A stretch of 64,000 nucleotides of DNA from Streptomyces toyocaensis (lineage in GTDB: Bacteria; Actinomycetota; Actinomycetes; Streptomycetales; Streptomycetaceae). The stretch spans positions 1-64,000 of the forward strand of contig NZ_JFCB01000027.1 in NCBI RefSeq assembly GCF_000725125.1. The letters are read 5' to 3'. Positions 22,841 to 30,257 of this stretch are shown piece by piece. Every line of letters starts with the position of its first letter. Position 1 is the stretch's first letter. The position numbers and the translations under genes were made by a program. Under the pieces are notes generated by a model. The model was not told the origin of the DNA. It did no database searches and was given only the letters and a program-made list of their open reading frames with translations.

Positions 22841-23764
22841 ATGGAGCTCGAGGTCAGGCACCTCAGGGCGTTGTGCGCGATCGCCGACACCGGCAGTCTG
22901 CACCGCGCCGCACGCCAACTGGGCGTGGCTCAGCCCTCGTTGAGCACGCAGTTGCGGCGCATCGAACAGGAGCTGGGCGGCGCCCTGTTCGTGCGTGCGC
23001 GCACCGGCTGCCGGCCCACCCCCCTGGGCCGGCTGGTCCTCAGCCGCGCCCGCCCGCTCGTCACCGAGCTGCGTTCCCTGGTCACCGAGGCCCGCGCCGC
23101 CGCCGTCGGCGGACGGCAGCTGCGCATCGGCTCCACCGCGAGCCGGGCGCTGGCCGGCTGGCTGCGCCGGCTGCGCCGGCACTGCCAGGAGCCCACCCTG
23201 CACATGGACGTCTCCGCCAACGCCCTGCTGCGCATGGTCGCCGACAGCCAGCTCGACGTCGCCTTCGTGCACGAGGTGGAGGGCTGCCCGCTGCGCGTCC
23301 CCGAGGGCCTGCGCACCCGCGTCCTCATCGAGCGCGAGCCGCAGTTCGTGTCCCTGCCGGCCGACCACCCGGCCGCCGCGCACCCGGTCGTCCACCTGTC
23401 CGACCTGGCCGGCGACCGGTGGATGATCGACCCGACGGTCGACGGCGAGTGGGACGCCGTGCGCCGCGTACTGCGCGCCGCCGGGATCAGCCCGCGCGTG
23501 CTGCACGGCGACTACCACACCGCCGCCTCCCTGGTCGCCACCGGCGAGGTCGTCACCGTGTGCCAGCCGACCTCGCCGTCCCGCCCCGAGACGGCGGTCC
23601 GCCGGCTCCACGGCGATCCCCTCGGCGTACGGCTGCTGCTGGCGGCCCGCACGGACACGGAGCTGGAGGGCGTCTATCCCGACCTGGCCGACGCGTACCG
23701 GGAGGTGGCCCACCAGGCACCGGCCTACCGGGAGTGGCTGGAGGAGCTGGTGCCCGGTCCCTGA
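22841..23764 (+). CDS. snpR: LysR-family activator of snapalysin
   Basis: A 307-residue LysR regulator. The N-terminal winged HTH (about 1-62) is very typical: LRALCAIADTGSLHRAARQL, GVAQPSLSTQLRRIEQELGG and ALFVRARTGCRPTPLG. The C-terminal part is the two-lobed effector-binding domain. In S. lividans and S. coelicolor a gene in this position activates the divergent metalloprotease gene. The same arrangement is seen here, with a shared T-N11-A site in the gap. Its stop converges with the PhoX gene 27 bases away. The effector is unknown. Confidence 0.92.
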   Translation: MELEVRHLRALCAIADTGSLHRAARQLGVAQPSLSTQLRRIEQELGGALFVRARTGCRPTPLGRLVLSRARPLVTELRSLVTEARAAAVGGRQLRIGSTASRALAGWLRRLRRHCQEPTLHMDVSANALLRMVADSQLDVAFVHEVEGCPLRVPEGLRTRVLIEREPQFVSLPADHPAAAHPVVHLSDLAGDRWMIDPTVDGEWDAVRRVLRAAGISPRVLHGDYHTAASLVATGEVVTVCQPTSPSRPETAVRRLHGDPLGVRLLLAARTDTELEGVYPDLADAYREVAHQAPAYREWLEELVPGP

Positions 23765-23791
23765 AACCAGCCCCTCCCGGAACCGCCGCCG

Positions 23792-25861
23792 TCAGACGCC
23801 GATGTCCCGCCCGTCCGCGCGCCACACCGCGACCACGGCGGGCCGGACGTACGTGCCGGGCCCGTCGGGCCAGGTGCTGGCCGGCGTGTCGACCGTCGCC
23901 CCGTCCACCTCGCCCGGGTGCTGCACGGCGACCAGCACCCGCCGGTCCTGGATCACCGGGCCGCAGGTCTCCGCGCCCGAGGGCACGGTGAGGAACTGCT
24001 TCAGCTCACCGCGCCGCTCCCCGCGCGTGGCGACACCGAAGAGACCGTCGTGGGAGCCGAGGGCGCTGCCGTCGGTGGAGATCCACAGGTTGCCGTGGTC
24101 GTCGAAGGCGACGTTGTCGGGGCAGGAGATCGGGCTGACGGAGTCCTTCGGGAAACCGGCGAAGTACGTCGCCGGGTCCTCGGGGTCGCCCGCGACCAGG
24201 AAGAGCGACCAGGCGAAGCGGGTGCTGTCCGGCCGGTTCCAGCGCTCGGTCAGCTCCAGGACGTGGCCGTGCTTGTTGAGGTTGCGCGGGTTGGCCTCGT
24301 CGGCGGCGGCGTATCCGGCCTTGCCCCGGTTGGAGTTGTTGGTGAGGGCGACGTACACCTTGCCGGTGACCGGGTTGGGCTCGATGTCCTCGGGCCGGTC
24401 CATCTTGGTGGCGCCCACCTTGTCACCGGCGAGGCGCGTGAAGACGAAGACCTCCTCGGCGGTCATGCCCTCGACGTGCGAGACGGCGCCGTCGGCGGTG
24501 GCCGTCGCCAGCGGGATCCACCGACCGCTCCCGTCGAACTCGCCGTCCTCCGGCAGCGTGCCCGTCCCGTCGATCTCGATGGCGGGCGAGTCGCCGGTCA
24601 GCCTGGCGACGTACAGCGTCCCCTCGTCGAGCAGGGAGAGGTTGTGCTCACGCGCCCAGCGGCTGTTGCCGTGCCGCATCCGCTTGCTGCCGACGAACTT
24701 GTAGAAGTAGTCGAACCGCTCGTCGTCCCCGCTGTAGACGACCGGACGCCCGTCGTGCGTCAGCCGCACGGTCGCGCCCTCGTGCTTGAACCGGCCGAGC
24801 GCGGTGTGCTTGCGCGGGGTGGAGTCGGGGTCGTACGGGTCGAGTTCGACGACGTAGCCGAAGCGGTGCGCCTCGTTCGGCTCCTGGGCCAGGTCGAACC
24901 GCTTGTCGAACCTCTCCCACTTGCGCTCGGTGGCGCCGGTGCCGATCCCGTAGCGCTTGTCGGTGGCGCTGCTGCCGTGGGCGAAGTACTGGTTGAAGTT
25001 CTCCTCGCCGTGCAGTGTCGTGCCCCAGGGGGTGGTGCCGCCGGCGCAGTTGTTGAGGGTGCCGAGCACCTTCGTGCCGCTCGGGTCGGCGGAGGTCCTC
25101 ACCAGGTCGGACCCGGCGGCGGGGCCGGTGAGCCGGAACTCGGAGGTGGCGGTCAGACGCCGGTTGAGGTGATGGCGGGGGACGGGCGTGATCCTGCCGC
25201 TGCGGTGCTCCTCCTCGACGGCGACCACGGCGAGGCCGTGCGCGGCCCAAGCGATCTCCACCTGCTCGCGGGTGGGGTTCGCCGGGTCGTAGTCGCGGAA
25301 CATGAGGATCTCGTCGGTGTACTCGTGGTTGGCGACGAGCAGCTGCCGGCCGCGCTCGCCGCGCAGCGGGAGCAGCGCGAGGAAGTCGCAGTTGTACCCG
25401 AACTGTCCGGCCTGCGCCGTGGCGCTCTGCCGCTCCGGGTCGAAGGCGGGCGCACCGCGCAGGATGGGCTCGCCCCAGCGGATGACGACGTTCTGCCGGT
25501 AGCCCTCCGGCACGGTGACGGCGTCGTTCGTGTTCGGCGCGACGGGAGTGAACCGCAGACCGCGGGCGCCCTGGTGCCCCTGGCCGGGCCGGTGGGCGGC
25601 GGGCGCCGCCTGAGCCCCGGGGGCGGCCGCGACGCCGACCGCACCGGCGCCGGCGGCGGCGACCGTCACGACGGCGGCGGCGCGCATCATGGACCGGCGG
25701 CTGAGGGCACCGGCGATGACGTCGCCGACGTACTCGTTGGAGCTGGTGTTGGGCACCTCGTGGAAACAGGCGTCACCACACCGGAAACGACAGGTCAGGG
25801 CGGACCGGCCGCCGGGGTGGGAACCGGACGGCGTTCCGATCAGCGGCAGCAGCTTTCGCAC
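23792..25861 (-). CDS. phoX: PhoX-family phosphatase (DUF839), Tat-exported
   Basis: A 689-residue protein whose start GTG 25861 has AAGGAGAG upstream. The N-terminal region carries a long leader with the Tat motif SRRSMM (about 54-59) and a hydrophobic stretch AAAVVTVAAAGAGAVGVAAA. The body is the PhoX beta-propeller: LLVANHEYTDE, EENFNQYFAHGS, KMDRPEDIEPNP, LWISTDGSALGSHDG and a late AVQHPGE. PhoX enzymes are Ca/Fe-dependent alkaline phosphatases that release phosphate from organic esters outside the cell. The PHO box about 70 bases upstream fits PhoP control under phosphate starvation. Confidence 0.92.
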   Translation of the reverse strand: MRKLLPLIGTPSGSHPGGRSALTCRFRCGDACFHEVPNTSSNEYVGDVIAGALSRRSMMRAAAVVTVAAAGAGAVGVAAAPGAQAAPAAHRPGQGHQGARGLRFTPVAPNTNDAVTVPEGYRQNVVIRWGEPILRGAPAFDPERQSATAQAGQFGYNCDFLALLPLRGERGRQLLVANHEYTDEILMFRDYDPANPTREQVEIAWAAHGLAVVAVEEEHRSGRITPVPRHHLNRRLTATSEFRLTGPAAGSDLVRTSADPSGTKVLGTLNNCAGGTTPWGTTLHGEENFNQYFAHGSSATDKRYGIGTGATERKWERFDKRFDLAQEPNEAHRFGYVVELDPYDPDSTPRKHTALGRFKHEGATVRLTHDGRPVVYSGDDERFDYFYKFVGSKRMRHGNSRWAREHNLSLLDEGTLYVARLTGDSPAIEIDGTGTLPEDGEFDGSGRWIPLATATADGAVSHVEGMTAEEVFVFTRLAGDKVGATKMDRPEDIEPNPVTGKVYVALTNNSNRGKAGYAAADEANPRNLNKHGHVLELTERWNRPDSTRFAWSLFLVAGDPEDPATYFAGFPKDSVSPISCPDNVAFDDHGNLWISTDGSALGSHDGLFGVATRGERRGELKQFLTVPSGAETCGPVIQDRRVLVAVQHPGEVDGATVDTPASTWPDGPGTYVRPAVVAVWRADGRDIGV

Positions 25862-26139
25862 GTGTTCTCTCCTTGGGTGCCCGTGGTGTCAGCGTGACCG
25901 TAGGAGCACATATGTGCGGTAGCCGGGCGGCCGGATGAACGGCGAGTGAACCCGCGGCAGCATTAAGGACGTTGCACCGGAACGCCCCGGGCGGGCACCC
26001 GCGGGCCGAGATCGCCCCCTTGACATATACGATTCCGCAAACCCAACCCTGCCCAAGATCGCCCTTTCGGGCCGCTAACCTTACGTGTCCGTCCTGGCCA
26101 GGGATTGACGGGCATCAACTCACGCGAAGGGTTGCGCAC
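25862..26139. other. Divergent promoter region of phoX and the VWA gene
   Basis: Besides the PHO box, this gap contains TTGACA (26020-26025) running directly into TATACGAT, whose TACGAT (26028-26033) fits a TANNNT -10. These overlap, so they cannot both serve one promoter; one of them may drive the VWA gene. GAAGGG precedes that gene's ATG. Confidence 0.3.
25930..25951 (-). promoter_or_regulatory. PHO box (PhoP direct repeats) upstream of phoX
   Basis: Read on the minus strand, GTTCACTCGCC and GTTCATCCGGC are two adjacent 11-base units, close to the PhoP repeat GTTCACC plus four bases. They end about 68 bases before the phoX start. Confidence 0.75.
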
Positions 26140-27462
26140 ATGGGCATTCTCACTCTCCTGCGGAACGCGTTCGGACGGTCACGCAAAGCGAGGGCCGCCG
26201 AAGCGGAGGGTGCGGCACCGGCCGCCGAAAGGACGGAAACGGCCGCTCCGACATCGCCCGAACCCGCCCCCGAATCGGCCCCGGAACCCGCCGCGAGCAC
26301 ACCGGCGCCACTGACGATTCCGTCCCCGTCCCCGGAACCGACGCCGGCACCCGTGGCCCCCTCCGTTCCGGAGCAGCGCGACGAGCACGATCTCGTCGCC
26401 GCCGCCTTCGACAGCGTCGCGGTCCCCCGCCCCACCCGCTCGGACGACACCCCGCCGGTGCCGGCCACGGACGAAGCCCAGCCCGAGCCCAAGCCCGAGC
26501 CCGAGCCCGAGCCGCAGGCAACCACCGAACCCGCCCCGCAAGCCGAGCCGGAGACGAAGCCCGAGCCGGAGGCGAAGCCCGAGCCGGAGCCGCAAGCCGA
26601 GCCGGAGACAAAGCCCGAGCCGCAGGCAACCACCGAACCCGCCCCCACCGAGGCACCCGCGGCCGCCGACGGCGAGGACACCCCACAGGGGCCACCCGCA
26701 GCCGACGACGAGACCCGCACGGGCGGTGCGGGTGGGAACGACTCCCCGGCCGAAGGCGAAGCCGAGGCCGAACCCCCCGCCCCCACCGAGGCACCCGCGG
26801 CCGCGAAACCCGCCACCCCCGCCACCAAGCTCCGCAACACCACCCTCACCACCGCCTACAAGGCCGCCGGCACCGCCCTCAAGAAGCACGACCTCACCGG
26901 CGCCCGCGCCAAGGTCTACCTCGTGCTCGACCGCTCCGCGTCCATGCGCCCGTACTACAAGGACGGCTCCGCCCAGGCCCTCGGCGAGCAGACCCTCGCG
27001 CTCGCCGCCCACCTCGACACCGAGGCCACCGTCCACGTCGTCTTCTTCTCCACCGAACTCGACGGCACCGGCGAGCTGACCCTCACCGACCACGAGAACA
27101 AGATCGACGAGCTGCACGCCGGCCTCGGCCGGATGGGTCGCACCAGCTACCACGCCGCCGTCGAGGCGGTCCTCGCACGGCACGCCGAGGAGCCGGCCGG
27201 CGCCCCCGCCCTGGTGGTCTTCCAGACGGACGGCGCGCCCGACGCCAAGACCCCCGCCACCCAGGCCCTCACCGACGCCGCGAAGAACCACCCCTCCGTG
27301 TTCTTCTCCTTCGTCGCCTTCGGCGAGCACGAGAACAAGGCCTTCGACTACCTCCGCAAGCTGAAGACGGAGAACACCTCCTTCTTCCACGCGGGCCCCA
27401 CCCCCCGCGAGCTCACGGACAAGGAGCTCTACGAGGGCGTCCTGGCGGCCTGGCGGCCGTAG
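26140..27462 (+). CDS. VWA-domain protein with Pro/Glu repeat linker (TerF-like)
   Basis: A 440-residue protein starting MGILTLLRNAFGRSRKARA, with GAAGGG before ATG 26140. Residues about 20-225 are a low-complexity linker dominated by Pro-Glu-Lys repeats (EPKPEPEPEPQ type; DNA 26480-26650). The C-terminal 210 residues form a von Willebrand A domain with a complete MIDAS: DRSASM (DxSxS), GRTSYHAAVE (Thr) and FQTDGAPD (Asp). This VWA form accompanies TerD-type stress systems in Streptomyces. There is no signal peptide, so it is probably cytoplasmic, perhaps bound to membrane via the basic amphipathic N-terminus. A strong terminator follows. Confidence 0.85.
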   Translation: MGILTLLRNAFGRSRKARAAEAEGAAPAAERTETAAPTSPEPAPESAPEPAASTPAPLTIPSPSPEPTPAPVAPSVPEQRDEHDLVAAAFDSVAVPRPTRSDDTPPVPATDEAQPEPKPEPEPEPQATTEPAPQAEPETKPEPEAKPEPEPQAEPETKPEPQATTEPAPTEAPAAADGEDTPQGPPAADDETRTGGAGGNDSPAEGEAEAEPPAPTEAPAAAKPATPATKLRNTTLTTAYKAAGTALKKHDLTGARAKVYLVLDRSASMRPYYKDGSAQALGEQTLALAAHLDTEATVHVVFFSTELDGTGELTLTDHENKIDELHAGLGRMGRTSYHAAVEAVLARHAEEPAGAPALVVFQTDGAPDAKTPATQALTDAAKNHPSVFFSFVAFGEHENKAFDYLRKLKTENTSFFHAGPTPRELTDKELYEGVLAAWRP

Positions 27463-27485
27463 CCACCCCCTCACTCCTCGCCCCC

Positions 27486-27516
27486 GGGGGGCGGACGGGA
27501 CTCCCGTCCGCCCCCC
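27486..27516 (+). terminator. Terminator after the VWA gene
   Basis: A perfect 14-bp stem, GGGGGGCGGACGGG (27486-27499) and CCCGTCCGCCCCCC (27503-27516), with a three-base loop, 23 bases past the stop and just ahead of metG. Confidence 0.8.
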
Positions 27517-27562
27517 GAAACGCGTGTGAGCCGACCCCCACCCGCCCAGTAGGATTTCGCCC

Positions 27563-29179
27563 ATGGCGGCCACTGGATCAGAGAAGCAGGGGGCGAAGGC
27601 GTACTACGTCTCGACCCCCATCTACTACGTCAACGACGCTCCTCACCTGGGCCACGCCTACACGACCGTCGCAGGCGACGTGCTCACCCGCTGGCACCGC
27701 CAGCGCGGCGAGAAGGTGTGGTACCTCACCGGCACGGACGAGCACGGTCAGAAGATCATGCGCACGGCCGAGGCGAACGGGGTCACTCCCCAGGCCTGGG
27801 CCGACAAGCTCGTCACGGAGGCATGGAAGCCCCTGTGGGAGCACCTCGAGATCGCGAACGACGACTTCATCCGCACCACGCAGAAGCGGCACACGGACCG
27901 CGTCCAGGAGTTCGTGCAGGACCTGTACGACAAGGGCGAGATCTACAAGGGCGGCTACGAGGGCCCGTACTGCGTGGGCTGCGAGGAGTACAAGCTCCCC
28001 GGCGAGCTGCTCGACGGCGAGGGTGACCACGCGGGCCAGAAGCTGTGCCCGATCCACAAGAAGCCGGTGGAGATCCTCAGCGAGGAGAACTACTTCTTCA
28101 AGCTGAGCGAGTACAGCGAGAAGCTGCTCGCCCACTACGAGGCCAACCCCGGTTTCATCCAGCCGGAGTCCGCGCGCAACGAGGTCGTGAACTTCGTCCG
28201 CCAGGGACTGCAGGACCTCTCCATCTCCCGCTCGACGTTCGACTGGGGCGTGCCGGTCCCCTGGGACGACAAGCACGTCATCTACGTGTGGGTCGACGCG
28301 CTGCTGAACTACGCCACGGCGGTCGGCTACAACGAGAACCCGGAGAAGTTCGAGGCGACCTTCCCTGCCGACGTCCACCTCGTCGGCAAGGACATCCTCC
28401 GCTTCCACGCGATCATCTGGCCGGCCATGCTGATGGCGCAGGGCCTGCCCCTCCCCGGGAAGATCGCCGCGAACGGCTGGCTGATGGTCGGCGGCGAGAA
28501 GATGAGCAAGTCCAACCTGACCGGCATCAAGCCGCAGGACCTGACCTCGCACTTCGGTGTGGACGCGTACCGCTGGTACTTCCTGCGGGCGATCGCGTTC
28601 GGCCAGGACGGCAGCTTCTCCTGGGAGGACTTCTCGGCCCGCTACACCAGCGAGCTGGCGAACGACTACGGCAACCTGGCGTCCCGCGTGGCCGCGATGG
28701 TCGGCAAGTACTTCGGCGGCGAACTGCCGGCGTCGACGGCCGACGGCGAGGCGGAGCGGGCGATCCACGACGGTCTGGCGAAGGCCGTGGCGGAGGCGGA
28801 CCGCCGCATCGGCGAGGAGCTGGACTTCCAGGGCGGCATCCTGGCGGTGTTCGACTTCGTGAAGCAGGTCAACGGCTACATCACGGAGCAGGAGCCCTGG
28901 AAGGTCGCCAAGGACGAGTCGCAGGAGGGCAGGGCCCGCCTGGCGACGATCCTCTACACCGCCGCGGAGTCCCTCCGCGCCGTGGCCGTCCTCCTCAACC
29001 CGGTCATGCCGGAGACCTCCCAGAAGCTCTGGGACTCCCTCGGCGCCGAGCCCGGCCTGGGCGCGCTCGCCGACCAGAAGGTCCAGGAGTCCGGCACCTG
29101 GGGCCTGCTCCCCGCCGGCTCGACGGTCACCAAGGGCGCGGTCCTCTTCCCGCGTCTCGAGGAGAAGCCGACCGCGTAA
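27563..29179 (+). CDS. metG: Methionyl-tRNA synthetase
   Basis: A 538-residue class I synthetase. The HIGH-type signature is HLGH (28-31), KMSKS is at 313-317, and the opening YYVSTPIYYVNDAPHLGHAY is characteristic. A CP-domain knuckle has YCVGCEEY and LCPIHKKP, so part of a zinc site is kept. The anticodon-binding helices include YGNLASRVAAMVGKYF and EPWKVAKD. It ends without the EMAP-like dimer domain, giving the short form usual in actinomycetes. It charges initiator and elongator tRNA-Met. A GC-rich hairpin follows directly. Confidence 0.98.
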   Translation: MAATGSEKQGAKAYYVSTPIYYVNDAPHLGHAYTTVAGDVLTRWHRQRGEKVWYLTGTDEHGQKIMRTAEANGVTPQAWADKLVTEAWKPLWEHLEIANDDFIRTTQKRHTDRVQEFVQDLYDKGEIYKGGYEGPYCVGCEEYKLPGELLDGEGDHAGQKLCPIHKKPVEILSEENYFFKLSEYSEKLLAHYEANPGFIQPESARNEVVNFVRQGLQDLSISRSTFDWGVPVPWDDKHVIYVWVDALLNYATAVGYNENPEKFEATFPADVHLVGKDILRFHAIIWPAMLMAQGLPLPGKIAANGWLMVGGEKMSKSNLTGIKPQDLTSHFGVDAYRWYFLRAIAFGQDGSFSWEDFSARYTSELANDYGNLASRVAAMVGKYFGGELPASTADGEAERAIHDGLAKAVAEADRRIGEELDFQGGILAVFDFVKQVNGYITEQEPWKVAKDESQEGRARLATILYTAAESLRAVAVLLNPVMPETSQKLWDSLGAEPGLGALADQKVQESGTWGLLPAGSTVTKGAVLFPRLEEKPTA

Positions 29180-29195
29180 CGTGATCGCTACAGCA

Positions 29196-29232
29196 GGGGC
29201 CCGGGAGGCGAGCGGAACTTCTCCCGGGCCCC
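29196..29232 (+). terminator. Terminator after metG
   Basis: GGGGCCCGGGAG (29196-29207) pairs perfectly with CTCCCGGGCCCC (29221-29232), loop 13 bases, starting 17 bases past the metG stop. Confidence 0.8.
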
Positions 29233-29302
29233 CCGCTTTGCGAAGATCGCGTGAAGGCGGCCGACGTCCGGCCGCCACCACTCACGTGGGGGGATTCGTT
29301 CC

Positions 29303-29668
29303 ATGGCACTCTTCGGCAACGCCCACACCGTCGACCCGGCCCAGGCGCAGCAGGACTACGCTCGTCTGCTGGGTCAGGGCGAGCAGGTGCACGCGGCGTT
29401 CCTGCTGATCCGCGACACCATACTGTTCACCGACCGCCGCCTGATCATGGTCGACAAGCAGGGCATCACCGGCAAGAAGGTGGAGTACCACTCCATCCCG
29501 TACCGCAGCATCACCCACTTCGCGGTGGAGACGGCGGGCACCTTCGACCTCGACGCCGAACTGAAGATCTGGCTCTCGGGCTCCCAGGCCCCCATCCAGA
29601 AGACCTTCACCAAGGGCGTCGACATCTACGAGGTCCAGGCCATCCTCACCCAGTTCGTGGCCCGCTGA
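29303..29668 (+). CDS. Bacterial PH-domain protein
   Basis: A 121-residue protein that is one bacterial pleckstrin-homology domain (PF08000 type). The seven-strand core includes AAFLLIRDTILFTDRRLIMV, KKVEYHSIPYRSITHFAVET, FDLDAELKIWLSGS and KTFTKGVDIYEVQAILTQFV, the last forming the capping helix. These proteins are cytoplasmic, form oligomeric rings and have no known ligand. It stands alone between metG and a decayed gene, with a GGGGGG-rich ribosome site before ATG 29303. Confidence 0.9.
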   Translation: MALFGNAHTVDPAQAQQDYARLLGQGEQVHAAFLLIRDTILFTDRRLIMVDKQGITGKKVEYHSIPYRSITHFAVETAGTFDLDAELKIWLSGSQAPIQKTFTKGVDIYEVQAILTQFVAR

Positions 29669-29707
29669 CCCGATCGGGTGAATGTCTCACATATGCCCGG
29701 CGCATAG

Positions 29708-29738
29708 ACCATGAGCGCAGCAGGCTTGCGCTCATGGT
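29708..29738. repeat. 12-bp inverted repeat over the start of the Rpn-like relic
   Basis: ACCATGAGCGCA (29708-29719) and TGCGCTCATGGT (29727-29738) form a perfect stem with a seven-base loop. The right arm contains the start codon ATG 29734, so folding of the mRNA would hide it. Confidence 0.7.
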
Positions 29739-30196
29739 CACCGCAACACACGAGGCCTCCCACAAGCTCTTCCAGGAGCATCCGGAGGCCCTGGCGCCCG
29801 TCTTCGACGCACTTGGCCTGCCACCGCCCACGAAGACGGACTTCGTCCTGGCCGTGGAGGCCCAGACAAAGAAGGACCCGGACAAGGCGAAGGGTGGAGG
29901 TCGGTCTGGAGTCCACTCCGACCAGGGAGAACTGGAGGAAGCTGATGCAGGACGTCGTCACCCACTTCCCGGGGCACGGAACGCTCTTCGAGGAGAAATA
30001 CCTGGAGGGCAAGGCCGAAGGCGAGGCCAAGGGAATTCTGCGCGTCCTGGAGGTACGAGGCCTCCCCCTGTCGGAAGACGTCCGTCAACGGATCACCACC
30101 TGCACCGACCTCGGTCGCCTCAACGACTGGCTCGACCGCTCCGGCACGGTGGAGCGCGCGGAGGACCTGTTCACCGAGAACGGTCCGGCAGTCTAG
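29734..30196 (+). pseudogene. Rpn-like (PD-(D/E)XK) protein gene with internal deletion and frameshift
   Basis: From ATG 29734 one frame reads MVTATHEASHKLFQEHPEAL through TDFVLAVEAQTKKDPDKAK, a typical N-terminus of a roughly 280-300-residue Streptomyces family related to recombination-promoting nucleases. Near 29890 this frame is lost. Another frame takes over with VEVGLESTPTRENWRKLMQD, FEEKYLEGKAEGEAKGILRV and the usual LPLSEDVRQRITTCTDLGRL to stop 30196. These segments belong to the C-terminal third. The middle third, including the YYLA-type nuclease core, is missing, so a deletion of several hundred bases plus a frame change has occurred. The product would be non-functional. Confidence 0.8.
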
Positions 30197-30203
30197 GCGC
30201 GCA

Positions 30204-30248
30204 CGGCGAGGGGCCCGGAGGCGCTGTGCGCGTCCGGGCCCCTCGCCG
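30204..30248. terminator. Bidirectional terminator between Rpn-like relic and aspS
   Basis: A perfect 16-bp stem, CGGCGAGGGGCCCGGA (30204-30219) and TCCGGGCCCCTCGCCG (30233-30248), loop 13. It serves aspS (stop 30258) and the convergent relic. Confidence 0.85.
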
Positions 30249-30257
30249 TTGCCGGGG

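Noticed and set aside
26480..26650. Repeats in the VWA gene as a mobile or regulatory repeat
   Set aside because: They are in-frame codons for a Pro-Glu-Lys linker with no structure beyond the protein repeat.
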